NCBI GenBank assembly: GCA_002171575.2
Contig: NHEI02000039.1
Span: 1-17,832 of the forward strand
Direction of reading: 5' to 3'
Origin: Flavobacteriaceae bacterium TMED81
GTDB taxonomy: Bacteria; Bacteroidota; Bacteroidia; Flavobacteriales; Flavobacteriaceae
Length of the DNA stretch: 17,832 nucleotides
Both the position numbers and the translations under genes were made by a program. The notes under the pieces are model-generated. The model had not been told where the DNA came from. It made no database searches and was given only the letters and a program-made list of their open reading frames with translations. This document shows, piece after piece, positions 6,382 through 14,756 of this stretch. Every line of letters starts with the position of its first letter. The stretch's first letter is position 1.

Positions 6382-8451
6382 ATGAATAGTTTTAAAAGCA
6401 TGCGATATCGTTTTGTAATTCTCTTTGCGTTGGCTTTGGGAATTGTGGACGCACAGGTAAATCCGGAAGATGTAGAAATCATTCGCGACAGCTATGGGGT
6501 TCCGCATATCTATGGAAAAACCGATGCCGATACCGCCTATGGATTGGCGTGGGCGCACGCCGAAGACAATTTTTCGACCATTCAAAAGGCCTATTTCGCA
6601 GGCAATGGCGTGCTCAGTCGATGGAACGGGAAAAAGGGAATCGGTGCTGATTTTGTTGCGCAGTTTATTCAAAGTGCCGAAACCGTCGATCGCCTCTATC
6701 ACACCTTGAGCGATGAGTTTGTCGAAGTGATCAAGGGCTATGCAGCGGGCTTAAACAGCTATGCAAAGCATCATCCCGATGAGGTGCTGCTGCCAGACTT
6801 CTTTCCCGTCACACCCAAAAAAATGCTGATTTATTCGCAGCTTCAGCTCTTTGCTTCCAACCAAGGGGACAAGCTCGTAGAGGCCATTTTTACCAATCGA
6901 ATCGATCAATATGAAAAACCAATCCACGAAGACGTACACGGCTCCAATCTCATCGCTTTGAGTTCTCGAAAAACAAAAATTGACGAAAGCTTTTTGACCA
7001 TCAACACCCATCAACCTTTGGAAGGGCCTACCTCATGGCATGAAGCTCATTTGGTCAGTGAAGAAGGCACCAATATCATCGGGGCAACCTTTCCCGGTGC
7101 CCCTTGTATCCTCACGGGTGCCAACGAATTTTTGGGCTGGACCCATACCGTAAACTATCCCGACAAGGCCGATGCCTACCAATTGGAAATGACAAACAAA
7201 ACCACCTATATTGTTGATGGAGAAGAACACCAACTCGTAAAGAAAAAAGCAAAGATGTTTATCCGCTTATTGGGTTTGCGGATTCCCATTTCCAAAACCT
7301 ATTATCAAAGCATCTATGGTCCTGCCCTAAAAAACAAAAGTGGTGTTTTTGCCATCCGAACGCCAAGCTCAACCAATATCAATGCCCTTGAGCAGTGGTG
7401 GCGCATGAACAAAGCCCGTTCTTTTTCCGAGTTTTATTCTGTTTTGGAATGGAACGCCCTGCCAGGCTATAACATTGGCTATGCCGACAGAAATGATACC
7501 ATTTTTTATATCTCCAACGGGAAAATTCCCCGACGTGATCCCAATTACAATTGGCAAAAACCCCTCCCCGGAAACACCAAAAAAACATTGTGGGACAGCT
7601 ACTATACCACCCAAGAACTCCCCCAAGTCATCGCGCCACAAGCAGGCTATGTCTACAATGCCAATCACAGTCCATTTTATTCGACTGCCCCTGACGAAAA
7701 CCCAAACCCCGATGACTATGCCAAAGCGATGAACTACGAAACCTATAACAACAACCGCAGTACACGCTTATTTGACTTGCTCTCCGAAAAAGACAGTTTG
7801 TCCTATGCCGATTTTAAACGCATCAAATACGACCATACCCTGCCCAACCCGCTCAACTACAATTTTGTTGACTTTAATGCACTTTATGAAATGAAGCCCA
7901 AAGACTATCCCGATGTGGCAGACTTGTTGGGTGACATTCAAAACTGGGATCGTGTGGCAAGTGCGGATTCCTATGGAGCAGGTGCTTTCGCTGTGCTGTA
8001 CTATAGTCTTGGCAAATACTATTCGCGTCTCGGCCCTTCAAAAACCTTTAACCCCTTGTTGATTTATACCTGTTTGAAAGATGCCAAAAAACATCTGCGC
8101 AAACACTTTGGAACAACCAAAATTCGCTTGGGCGATTATCAAAAGCTGGTGCGCGGCGACAAAGAACTTCCCATTTTTGGACTTCCCGACTTGGTGACTG
8201 CCATGAGAGGGGCACCATATAAAGATGGACAAATCAAAATCGAACATGGAGAATCCTATATCGCCCTGATTCGGTTTGGGAAAACGAAAACTACCTTTGA
8301 GTCGGTGATCTCCTACGGCAACAGTGCCCGTCCCGACTCCCCACACTATACCGACCAGATGGAGATGTATCAACATTTTCAGACCAAACCCATGTCTTTT
8401 GATCGGGAAGTTGTGCTAAAAAATACCAAACGAATCTACCACCCCCAATAG
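6382..8451 (+). CDS. Penicillin acylase family protein (Ntn hydrolase, S45; AHL/cyclic lipopeptide acylase-like)
   Basis: A 689-aa exported precursor. A signal peptide (about residues 1-24, ending VDA) is followed by the alpha-chain signature IIRDSYGVPHIYG, then AYGLAWAHAEDN. Ser188 in VHGSNLIAL is the expected self-cleavage point and beta-chain N-terminal nucleophile; INTHQPL and TGANEFLGWTHTVN follow as in the family. Members hydrolyse amide bonds of penicillins, acyl-homoserine lactones or lipopeptides in the periplasm; the substrate cannot be assigned. The ATG at 6382 is chosen because it starts a good signal peptide; 6400 is a second option. The longer frame from 6109 overlaps the divergent lipoprotein and lacks coding character. 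The persulfide dioxygenase gene follows after 57 nt. Confidence 0.9.
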   Translation: MNSFKSMRYRFVILFALALGIVDAQVNPEDVEIIRDSYGVPHIYGKTDADTAYGLAWAHAEDNFSTIQKAYFAGNGVLSRWNGKKGIGADFVAQFIQSAETVDRLYHTLSDEFVEVIKGYAAGLNSYAKHHPDEVLLPDFFPVTPKKMLIYSQLQLFASNQGDKLVEAIFTNRIDQYEKPIHEDVHGSNLIALSSRKTKIDESFLTINTHQPLEGPTSWHEAHLVSEEGTNIIGATFPGAPCILTGANEFLGWTHTVNYPDKADAYQLEMTNKTTYIVDGEEHQLVKKKAKMFIRLLGLRIPISKTYYQSIYGPALKNKSGVFAIRTPSSTNINALEQWWRMNKARSFSEFYSVLEWNALPGYNIGYADRNDTIFYISNGKIPRRDPNYNWQKPLPGNTKKTLWDSYYTTQELPQVIAPQAGYVYNANHSPFYSTAPDENPNPDDYAKAMNYETYNNNRSTRLFDLLSEKDSLSYADFKRIKYDHTLPNPLNYNFVDFNALYEMKPKDYPDVADLLGDIQNWDRVASADSYGAGAFAVLYYSLGKYYSRLGPSKTFNPLLIYTCLKDAKKHLRKHFGTTKIRLGDYQKLVRGDKELPIFGLPDLVTAMRGAPYKDGQIKIEHGESYIALIRFGKTKTTFESVISYGNSARPDSPHYTDQMEMYQHFQTKPMSFDREVVLKNTKRIYHPQ

Positions 8452-8463
8452 GCTTGTTTAATT

Positions 8464-8492
8464 TTGGGGTTTATAATTAAATATTAATTTTA
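8464..8492 (+). promoter_or_regulatory. Candidate promoter of the persulfide dioxygenase gene
   Basis: TTG at 8464-8466, an 18-bp spacer and TAATTTTA at 8485-8492 (one mismatch to TAnnTTTG) lie 16 bp before the ATG at 8509. Spacing fits the Bacteroidota TTG-N17-23-TAnnTTTG arrangement. The stretch is very A/T-rich, so chance matches are likely. Confidence 0.35.
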
Positions 8493-8508
8493 CGCGCAAA
8501 TCAATACT

Positions 8509-9915
8509 ATGATTGTAGAACAAATCTATACAGGTTGTTTGGCGCAAGGGGCCTACTATATCGAGAGCAATGGCGAAGCCGCTGTGATTGACCCCCTTCG
8601 TGAGGTGGAACCCTACCTCCAGCGCGCACAGAAAAACAAGGCAAGCATCAAGTATATTTTTGAAACGCATTTTCACGCTGATTTTGTCAGTGGACACCTC
8701 ACCCTGTCCAACAAAACCAAAGCACCCATAGTCTTTGGTCCACTCGCCGATCCAGATTTTGATGTGATTATCGCTAAAGACGGTCAGACGTTTCACATCG
8801 GAGATGTGACCATAACAGCTTTGCACACACCAGGACACACCATGGAAAGCACCACCTATTTGCTTCGGGATGCCAACGGAAAAGATCATGCGATTTTTAG
8901 CGGAGACACCCTCTTTTTGGGCGATGTTGGCCGGCCAGATCTCGCACAAAAACAAGGCAAAATGACCCAAGAGCAATTGGCCGAAACCCTATTTGACAGT
9001 CTGCGAAACAAAATCATGCCCCTTGCCGATGATATCACCGTCTATCCAGCGCATGGTGCGGGCTCGGCCTGTGGTAAAAAAATGATGAAAGAGACCGTGG
9101 ACACTCTCGGCAACCAAAAAAAGGTCAACTATGCCCTACGCCAAGACATGACCAAGGAAGAGTTTGTCAAAGAAGTCATTGATGGTTTAGATCCCCCGCC
9201 CCAGTATTTTCCAGAAAATGTACAACTCAATCGATTGGGCTATGACGATATTGATGTCATTCTCAAAGCGGGGAACAAACCCCTAAACCCAGATGCTTTT
9301 GAGGACACTGCCACACGCACTGGTGCCGTGGTATTGGATGTGCGCAGCGCAGACGATTTTGCCAAAGCACATATCCCAAACGCCATTTTTATAGGCATTG
9401 ACGGAGGTTTTGCCCCTTGGGTCGGAACGCTAATTGGCGATACCAAACACCCCATTTTGATCGTTACGCCAGAAGGGCGAGAAGAAGAAACCATCACCCG
9501 CTTGTCTAGAGTGGGGTTTGACAATACACTTGGCTATTTGCAAGGTGGCATAAACGCCTGGGTCAAGCAAGGAAAAGCAGTCGAACAGATTGAGAATATC
9601 CATGCACAAGAATTGAAATCCCAAATCGAAAATGGGGCTGCCATTGTTGATGTCCGCAAAGAAAGCGAATACAATGCTGTACATATCCCCAACGTAAACC
9701 TTGTGCCTTTGGACGAAATCAACCAAAACCTCAACCGTTTTGACCACGACAAAGCCTTTTATCTGCACTGTGCTGGGGGTTATCGCAGTATGATTGCCCT
9801 TTCGATTTTAAAAAACCGGGGGGTTCACACGGGAATCAATGTGCTTGGCGGGATGAAATCCATTAAAGAATCTGATATTTCTTTGCAACAATCTAGCTGC
9901 ACCACCACAAGCTAA
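8509..9915 (+). CDS. CstB-like persulfide dioxygenase-rhodanese (MBL fold + pseudo-rhodanese + rhodanese)
   Basis: A 468-aa three-domain protein. The MBL domain (about 1-245) carries THFHADF (His54, His56, Asp58), HTPGHT (His110) and SGDTLFLGDVGRPDL (Asp133). The ETHE1-type mononuclear iron site would be His54, His110 and Asp133. The first rhodanese domain (about 255-355) has DVRSADDF but VTPEGRE at the active loop, with Thr320 where the catalytic Cys should be. The second (about 365-455) has LHCAGGYRS with Cys421 and should be active. This order matches Staphylococcus CstB, which turns per/polysulfide into thiosulfate. Family members of the ETHE1/PDO class oxidise glutathione or low-molecular-weight persulfides with O2. 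The ATG at 8509 fits the family start. Confidence 0.9.
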   Translation: MIVEQIYTGCLAQGAYYIESNGEAAVIDPLREVEPYLQRAQKNKASIKYIFETHFHADFVSGHLTLSNKTKAPIVFGPLADPDFDVIIAKDGQTFHIGDVTITALHTPGHTMESTTYLLRDANGKDHAIFSGDTLFLGDVGRPDLAQKQGKMTQEQLAETLFDSLRNKIMPLADDITVYPAHGAGSACGKKMMKETVDTLGNQKKVNYALRQDMTKEEFVKEVIDGLDPPPQYFPENVQLNRLGYDDIDVILKAGNKPLNPDAFEDTATRTGAVVLDVRSADDFAKAHIPNAIFIGIDGGFAPWVGTLIGDTKHPILIVTPEGREEETITRLSRVGFDNTLGYLQGGINAWVKQGKAVEQIENIHAQELKSQIENGAAIVDVRKESEYNAVHIPNVNLVPLDEINQNLNRFDHDKAFYLHCAGGYRSMIALSILKNRGVHTGINVLGGMKSIKESDISLQQSSCTTTS

Positions 9916-9970
9916 TTTTCTAAAACGCTCTGCCAGCTAGGATCAAGTGACAAAGCGTGTGTGTCTTTGT

Positions 9971-10083
9971 TTTGTCATGCCTGCCTACCGTAGGTAGGCT
10001 GTGCTTGACACGGCATCCATCGGTAAGGGTACGCATTGTATGCTATGGGAACAATGGACTCCTGCTTTCGCGGGAGTGACAAA
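9971..10083. repeat. REP-like palindromic intergenic element
   Basis: A 113-bp element in the 317-bp spacer 9916-10232. It is bounded by TTTGTCA (9971-9977) and its inverse TGACAAA (10077-10083). Inside are a 7-bp perfect stem GCCTACC/GGTAGGC with a 3-nt loop (9983-9999) and an 8-bp stem ACTCCTGC/GCGGGAGT with one G-T pair and a TTTC loop (10058-10077). The 13-mer AGTGACAAAGCGT occurs at 9946-9958 and again at 10075-10087. The TGGANTCCTGC...GCGGGAGTGACA form resembles dispersed repeats I recall from flavobacterial genomes. It may also attenuate readthrough from the upstream gene. Confidence 0.7.
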
Positions 10084-10090
10084 GCGTTTC

Positions 10091-10118
10091 GATTAACGAT
10101 TAACTGTTAACTGTTAAC
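10091..10118. repeat. Tandem heptamer: GATTAAC x2 then TGTTAAC x2
   Basis: Four adjoining 7-bp units, GATTAAC at 10091-10097 and 10098-10104, TGTTAAC at 10105-10111 and 10112-10118, directly follow the REP-like element and lie 115 bp upstream of katG. GTTAAC is self-complementary, so the array could also bind a protein. The rest of the spacer (10119-10232) shows nothing I can name. Confidence 0.75.
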
Positions 10119-10232
10119 CATTCCCCATTTCCATTCAAAATCAGCTTGTGGAGGTTGGAAAATTCTGCTCACAAAAGGATAGATTATTGCCGATTTATTT
10201 TGTATTTTTCAGCCAAAAATAAACCCATTACA

Positions 10233-12380
10233 ATGGATCATATGAAAAGCACAAACGGGGTTTCCAAATGCCCATTTCACGGCGCAACAACCCAACCGAA
10301 TCGAGGTACCCAAAACAAAGATTGGTGGCCAAATAGTCTCAACGTTGACATTCTTCGTCAGCACGACACCAAAAGCAATCCGCTGCAGGACTTGGATTAT
10401 AAAGATCGTGTAAAGTCTTTGGATATTGAGGCGGTAAAAAACGATATCAAAGTGGTCTTGACCGATAGCAAAGACTGGTGGCCAGCAGACTATGGACATT
10501 ATGGCCCATTTTTTATTCGCATGACGTGGCACGTCGCTGGTACCTATCGCACAGGCGATGGTCGTGGTGGTGCTGCAACAGGGGCACAGCGTTTTGCGCC
10601 ACTCAATTCGTGGCCAGACAATGGGAACTTGGACAAAGCCAGACGTTTGTTGTGGCCTGTGAAAGAAAAGTATGGGAACTCGCTGAGCTGGGCAGATTTA
10701 TTTGTCGTTGCTGGAAATGTAGCCATTGAGGACATGGGCGGTCCCAACCACGGATCGGCACTAGGCCGAGAAGACATTTGGCATCCAGAAAAAGATATCT
10801 ATTGGGGATCAGAAGACGAGTGGCTGGGCGATAACCGCTATGGCGATACGCGCCAAGACCTCGAAAACCCTTTGGCAGCAGTACAAATGGGTCTGATTTA
10901 TGTGAACCCACAAGGACCCAACGCCAGCCCTGATCCCGCTTTATCTGCGCAAGATGTGAGAGAGACTTTTAAGCGTATGGCGATGAATGATGAAGAAACC
11001 GTTGCGCTCACCGCAGGGGGTCACACCTTTGGAAAAGCACACGGTGCTGCAGATGCCGACGAATATGTAGGCGCAGAACCCGAAGGCGCACCCATCGAAA
11101 GCCAAGGATTTGGATGGGAAAACAGTTACAAATCTGGAAAAGGCGTCCACGCCATCACCAGTGGGATTGAAGGCCCCTGGACAACCAACCCCATTCAGTG
11201 GGATATGGGCTATTTGACCTTGTTGTTTAAATACGAGTGGGAATGTCAAAAAGGTCCCGGAGGTGCATGGCAATGGCACCCTGTCAATTGTGAAGAAGCC
11301 GATATGGTACCACAAGTTGACGGCAGTGACGAAAAGGTGTTGCCGATGATGACAACGGCTGATATTTCGATGAAAGTCGATCCGATTTACAGAGAAATCT
11401 GTCAAAAATTCCTCGCCGACCCAGATGCCTTTGGTGAGGCCTTTGCCAAAGCGTGGTTTAAGCTCCTCCACCGTGATATGGGTCCAAAGTCCAACTATGT
11501 GGCAGGTGACTATAAAGACGTTGAGTATATCTGGCAAGACCCCGTTCCCGCTGGTAAAACCCTATCGTCAGGCGAAGAAAGTGAAGTGAGAACTGCCATT
11601 GCAGCCGCAGGGATCGACAACGCAGTGATGGTCGAAACGGCATGGGCTTCTGCCTCTACTTTTAGAGGTTCAGACAACCGAGGTGGTGCCAATGGTGCAC
11701 GCATTCGCTTGGCACCGCAAAAAGACTGGGCAGTCAACCAACCCGAGCAACTTGCCAAGGTGCTGGCTGCTTATGAAAGCATCTCTGCTCAAACTGGGGC
11801 GAGTGTTGCTGATATTATCGTCATTGGTGGTGCAGTAGGAATTGAACAACTTTCTGGTGCTAAGGTTGAAGTTACCACAGGACGTGGTGATGCAAGCCAG
11901 GAGAATACAGATGTGTCTTCCTTTGACTTGCTCAAACCCGGTGCTTGCGGATTTCGAAACTATATCGAAAAAGAGTATAGCGTTTCACCCGAAGAGTTGT
12001 TGCTTGACAAAGCCCAACTTCTCGGACTTTCACCAGTAGAACTCACTGTGCTTGTCGGCGGCATGCGCGCAATGGGGGTTTCCCAATCGGGGGCTGGCCT
12101 TTGGGGCGATGGCAAACTGAGCAACCAGTGGTTTAAAGAACTTCTGTCAATGGATCGCAAGTGGGAGCCCGATGGCTTTAATGCCTATAAAGGGGTTGAT
12201 CGCAACTCTGGAGAAAGCGTCGGTTCCGCATCGAGAATCGACTTGTTGTTTGGGTCAAACTCCGAGTTGAGAGCGGTTGCCGAGGTCTATGCGCAAAACG
12301 ACAACAACGATAAGTTTGTTGCGGATTTTATTGCGGCTTGGAACAAGGTGATGAACGCCGATCGGTTTGACATTTCATAA
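10233..12380 (+). CDS. katG: Catalase-peroxidase KatG
   Basis: A 715-aa haem b enzyme of normal bacterial length with the usual duplicated peroxidase domains. The distal site is FIRMTWHVAGTYR (Arg96, Trp99, His100); the proximal His264 lies in GGHTFGKAHG. The Met-Tyr-Trp crosslink residues needed for catalase activity are all present: Trp99, Tyr223 (LIYVNPQGPN) and Met249 (in KRMAMNDEET), by comparison with the mycobacterial enzyme. It removes hydrogen peroxide in the cytoplasm. I start at the ATG at 10233 (MDHMKSTNGVSKCPFHG); the frame is open from 10146 but the added residues do not look like KatG. A 317-bp spacer precedes it. No OxyR site was recognised. Confidence 0.96.
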   Translation: MDHMKSTNGVSKCPFHGATTQPNRGTQNKDWWPNSLNVDILRQHDTKSNPLQDLDYKDRVKSLDIEAVKNDIKVVLTDSKDWWPADYGHYGPFFIRMTWHVAGTYRTGDGRGGAATGAQRFAPLNSWPDNGNLDKARRLLWPVKEKYGNSLSWADLFVVAGNVAIEDMGGPNHGSALGREDIWHPEKDIYWGSEDEWLGDNRYGDTRQDLENPLAAVQMGLIYVNPQGPNASPDPALSAQDVRETFKRMAMNDEETVALTAGGHTFGKAHGAADADEYVGAEPEGAPIESQGFGWENSYKSGKGVHAITSGIEGPWTTNPIQWDMGYLTLLFKYEWECQKGPGGAWQWHPVNCEEADMVPQVDGSDEKVLPMMTTADISMKVDPIYREICQKFLADPDAFGEAFAKAWFKLLHRDMGPKSNYVAGDYKDVEYIWQDPVPAGKTLSSGEESEVRTAIAAAGIDNAVMVETAWASASTFRGSDNRGGANGARIRLAPQKDWAVNQPEQLAKVLAAYESISAQTGASVADIIVIGGAVGIEQLSGAKVEVTTGRGDASQENTDVSSFDLLKPGACGFRNYIEKEYSVSPEELLLDKAQLLGLSPVELTVLVGGMRAMGVSQSGAGLWGDGKLSNQWFKELLSMDRKWEPDGFNAYKGVDRNSGESVGSASRIDLLFGSNSELRAVAEVYAQNDNNDKFVADFIAAWNKVMNADRFDIS

Positions 12381-12435
12381 ACCACCCACCCATTCAGATT
12401 GAGGTTTAGGGGATAATTTTTACCTCTTTTCATTA

Positions 12436-12459
12436 ATTTATCATAGATTTATGATAAAT
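12436..12459. promoter_or_regulatory. 9-bp perfect inverted repeat spanning the CotH-gene start codon
   Basis: ATTTATCAT (12436-12444) and ATGATAAAT (12451-12459) are perfect complements with a 6-nt loop. The right arm begins with the first in-frame ATG of the CotH-kinase gene. As RNA it would hide that start; as DNA it is a typical dimeric operator size. A second ATG at 12466 lies just outside it. Confidence 0.5.
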
Positions 12460-14019
12460 AAAACGATGTTCAAAAGATACGTTGTGCGTAAATATGCAAT
12501 TGTACTTCTGTCACTTTTTGTGCTGTCGTGCCAAAAAGACGAAAAAGAAGTTGACATATTAGATCCGAATCTTCTATCGGTGAGTTTTCAAAAAGCCAAT
12601 AACCCTTCTTTGGAATCAGACGTCGAACTCGATTTTGACAATGAAGACACCTTTAGTGGTTTTGTTCCCTACGGAACTTCGATTAGGTCCTTAATTGCAA
12701 CCTATGAGTTTGTGGGTTCTTCAGTGCAAATCGATGGGGAAGAACAAACCAGTTCTGTTAGCAGTAACGATTTTGGCAAAGAGCGTATGGTCTCGATTTT
12801 AGATGATGGTGGTAATGGAAAAGACTACTTGATCAGACTCCATTATCACACTGGTCTTCCGATTGTTTCTCTCAGCGCTTTTGATCCAGAAACCGTTGCA
12901 AGAGAATACTATATTCCAGCAGAAATTTCGATCTACGGAGGTCTTGATTTTCAAGATATTGAGGACCGCCCGATTCAGATTCGCGGTCGCGGAAACTCGA
13001 CCTGGACAGCAGAAGGTGTCGCTAAAAAACCTTATCAAATTAAATTTTTAGAAGGGCAAGAGGTCCTTGGGATGGCAGATGATAGGCGTTGGGTGTTGCT
13101 TGCTGAATATTTTGACCGGAGTATGATTCGCAATAAATTGAGCTATGAAATGGGTCAAATGAGCAGCTTTGATTATTCCCCTCAAGGAGAGTATGTCGAG
13201 TTATTTATCAACGATAAGCCGCAAGGAACATATGTGCTCGCCCAAAAAGTAGAAGAATCAAAAAATCGTCTAGATATTGGAGACAATGGTTATTTGATTG
13301 AAATGGATCAACGCTATCGTGTTGCTGAAGATGATGTACATTTTGAATCCCCCATTTTTAGGCAACGTACCGAAAAATTTTCTTGGCTTGATACCATTTA
13401 TAATATCAAAGAGCCAGCAGATATTCAGTATGGTTCTGAGGCGTATTCAAATATTGAAAATTTTGTGAATGCGTTTGAGGAAGTGTTGTTTGGAGACAAC
13501 TTCAAAGACTCTGAAGAAGGGTATCGTTCCTATATCGATTTGGATTCCTTTATCGATTGGTATTTAATCAATGAGATCGGCAAGTCTGTTGATGCTTATG
13601 GTTATGCAAGTGTGTTTTTTAGTTATGTGCCCGGAGAGAAGATAAAAATGGGTCCGATTTGGGATTTTGATCTATCGTATGGGAATGCTGACTATAGTGC
13701 AACTGCTTTCTATGCTGAAGGCAATCATGTCAATCAGCACCCTTGGTTTGAACGCTTACTTGAAGATGATTTTTTTCGGCAAAAGGTTATTGAGCGCTAC
13801 ACCCATTATTTTGACAAACGCGATGAATTTCTGGCCTTGATTGACAAGTTTTCGGATAAAATCAATCGCTCTCAAGTACTCAATTATGAGCTTTATCAGA
13901 ATCTTGGTGAAGAAATGTGGAATAACCGTTTAGCTGTTTTTCAGACCCATGCGGAAGAGGTTGAATACCTCAAAAGCTGGCTCTTTGAACGCATCAATTG
14001 GATGAACGGAAACTTGTAG
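12451..14019 (+). CDS. CotH kinase family lipoprotein
   Basis: A 522-aa lipoprotein. The signal peptide ends in VLSC (Cys27), a lipobox typical of Bacteroidota. Residues about 40-130 look like an Ig-like accessory domain. The CotH domain follows with RGRGNSTW (178-185), KKPYQIKF (192-199), LAQKVEE (263-269) and the catalytic GPIWDFDLSYGN (Asp405, Asp407). CotH proteins are atypical secreted protein kinases first known from Bacillus spore coats; in Bacteroidota they recur near VTC polyphosphate polymerase and DUF4956 genes. The target here is unknown. The start at 12451 is the first ATG; 12466 (MFKRYVV) gives an equally good signal peptide and escapes the start-codon palindrome. The gene ends 2 nt from the convergent DUF2490 gene. 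Confidence 0.88.
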   Translation: MINKTMFKRYVVRKYAIVLLSLFVLSCQKDEKEVDILDPNLLSVSFQKANNPSLESDVELDFDNEDTFSGFVPYGTSIRSLIATYEFVGSSVQIDGEEQTSSVSSNDFGKERMVSILDDGGNGKDYLIRLHYHTGLPIVSLSAFDPETVAREYYIPAEISIYGGLDFQDIEDRPIQIRGRGNSTWTAEGVAKKPYQIKFLEGQEVLGMADDRRWVLLAEYFDRSMIRNKLSYEMGQMSSFDYSPQGEYVELFINDKPQGTYVLAQKVEESKNRLDIGDNGYLIEMDQRYRVAEDDVHFESPIFRQRTEKFSWLDTIYNIKEPADIQYGSEAYSNIENFVNAFEEVLFGDNFKDSEEGYRSYIDLDSFIDWYLINEIGKSVDAYGYASVFFSYVPGEKIKMGPIWDFDLSYGNADYSATAFYAEGNHVNQHPWFERLLEDDFFRQKVIERYTHYFDKRDEFLALIDKFSDKINRSQVLNYELYQNLGEEMWNNRLAVFQTHAEEVEYLKSWLFERINWMNGNL

Positions 14020-14021
14020 TT

Positions 14022-14738
14022 CTATTGTTGCTTTTCTTTTACAGAAATTCGATACTCATACCGTAAACTTAAGATGTGATACGATAGAGGTTGTGTGATT
14101 CCCACCTCTTTTTCAAATAAATATTTAAAAGAAAGTGCGCTTGTGTTTGAAAATCTCTTTTTTGAGCCCAGCGACAATCGAAATTTGTCATAGGCCTCAG
14201 TACTGTAGAATTCGTCGAGCATAAAAAATTCGATACTGAGTCGAGGGTCTAATTCCCAGTTTGGAATATTATAGCGGGAAGAGAGTTTGTATCGCCATCG
14301 GCTGTTGTTCTTTGGGTCTTCGGATATATTCCGTTGGGTTTTGACCTGATGTTGTACCCGAAAGCGCCAATCAAAACGGTTGAATGTGGTTTTTGCTTGC
14401 GCAAAGCCAAAAAATCGATTGAACTTTTCGTGGCCTTGTTTTTTACCGACATCATCCAGTCGATCCGAGTTTCGATAGCCCACGCCAAGATCTAAAAAAG
14501 GTTGGAGCTCAAATTGGGCTTGTGCTTCAAAAAAAGACATATTGTAAGAATCTCCAACCGATTTGAGTCGCAACTGCGCCTCGAGACCCAGACTGAGTTT
14601 TTCTGTGGGTGCATATTCGATTTGTAGGGCGTTCCAGCTTTCAAAGCTTTGATTGTCACTTGTAGTCAATTCGTCTTGTGCGGATAAAAGGAGGGGAGAA
14701 ATAAACACCCCCAAAATGAGGTATAATCGAATTTTCAT
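14022..14738 (-). CDS. DUF2490 family outer-membrane beta-barrel protein
   Basis: A 238-aa exported protein with a signal peptide (about 1-20, cleavage after LLSA). The mature part consists of alternating amphipathic strands with many aromatic and basic residues (for example LGLEAQLRLKSVG, DLGVGYRNSDRL, WRFRVQHQVKTQ, LSLRYEYRI), as in DUF2490 outer-membrane barrels of Bacteroidota. No function is established for the family. It lies 18 nt after the DUF4956 gene on the same strand, so the two are probably one transcript, and converges on the CotH gene with a 2-nt gap. Confidence 0.82.
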   Translation of the reverse strand: MKIRLYLILGVFISPLLLSAQDELTTSDNQSFESWNALQIEYAPTEKLSLGLEAQLRLKSVGDSYNMSFFEAQAQFELQPFLDLGVGYRNSDRLDDVGKKQGHEKFNRFFGFAQAKTTFNRFDWRFRVQHQVKTQRNISEDPKNNSRWRYKLSSRYNIPNWELDPRLSIEFFMLDEFYSTEAYDKFRLSLGSKKRFSNTSALSFKYLFEKEVGITQPLSYHILSLRYEYRISVKEKQQ

Positions 14739-14756
14739 AAAACGTCTACTTGAGAG

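Noticed and set aside
10180..10211. Possible katG promoter with TATTTTTC
   Set aside because: One mismatch to TAnnTTTG in an A/T-rich stretch, and no TTG at an acceptable distance.
10146..10232. N-terminal extension of KatG (MWRLENSAHK...)
   Set aside because: The added residues do not resemble KatG, and the ATG at 10233 fits the family length.
12401..12430. Possible katG terminator: GAGGT/ACCTC followed by TTTT
   Set aside because: The stem is only 5 bp with a 16-nt loop, too weak to call.
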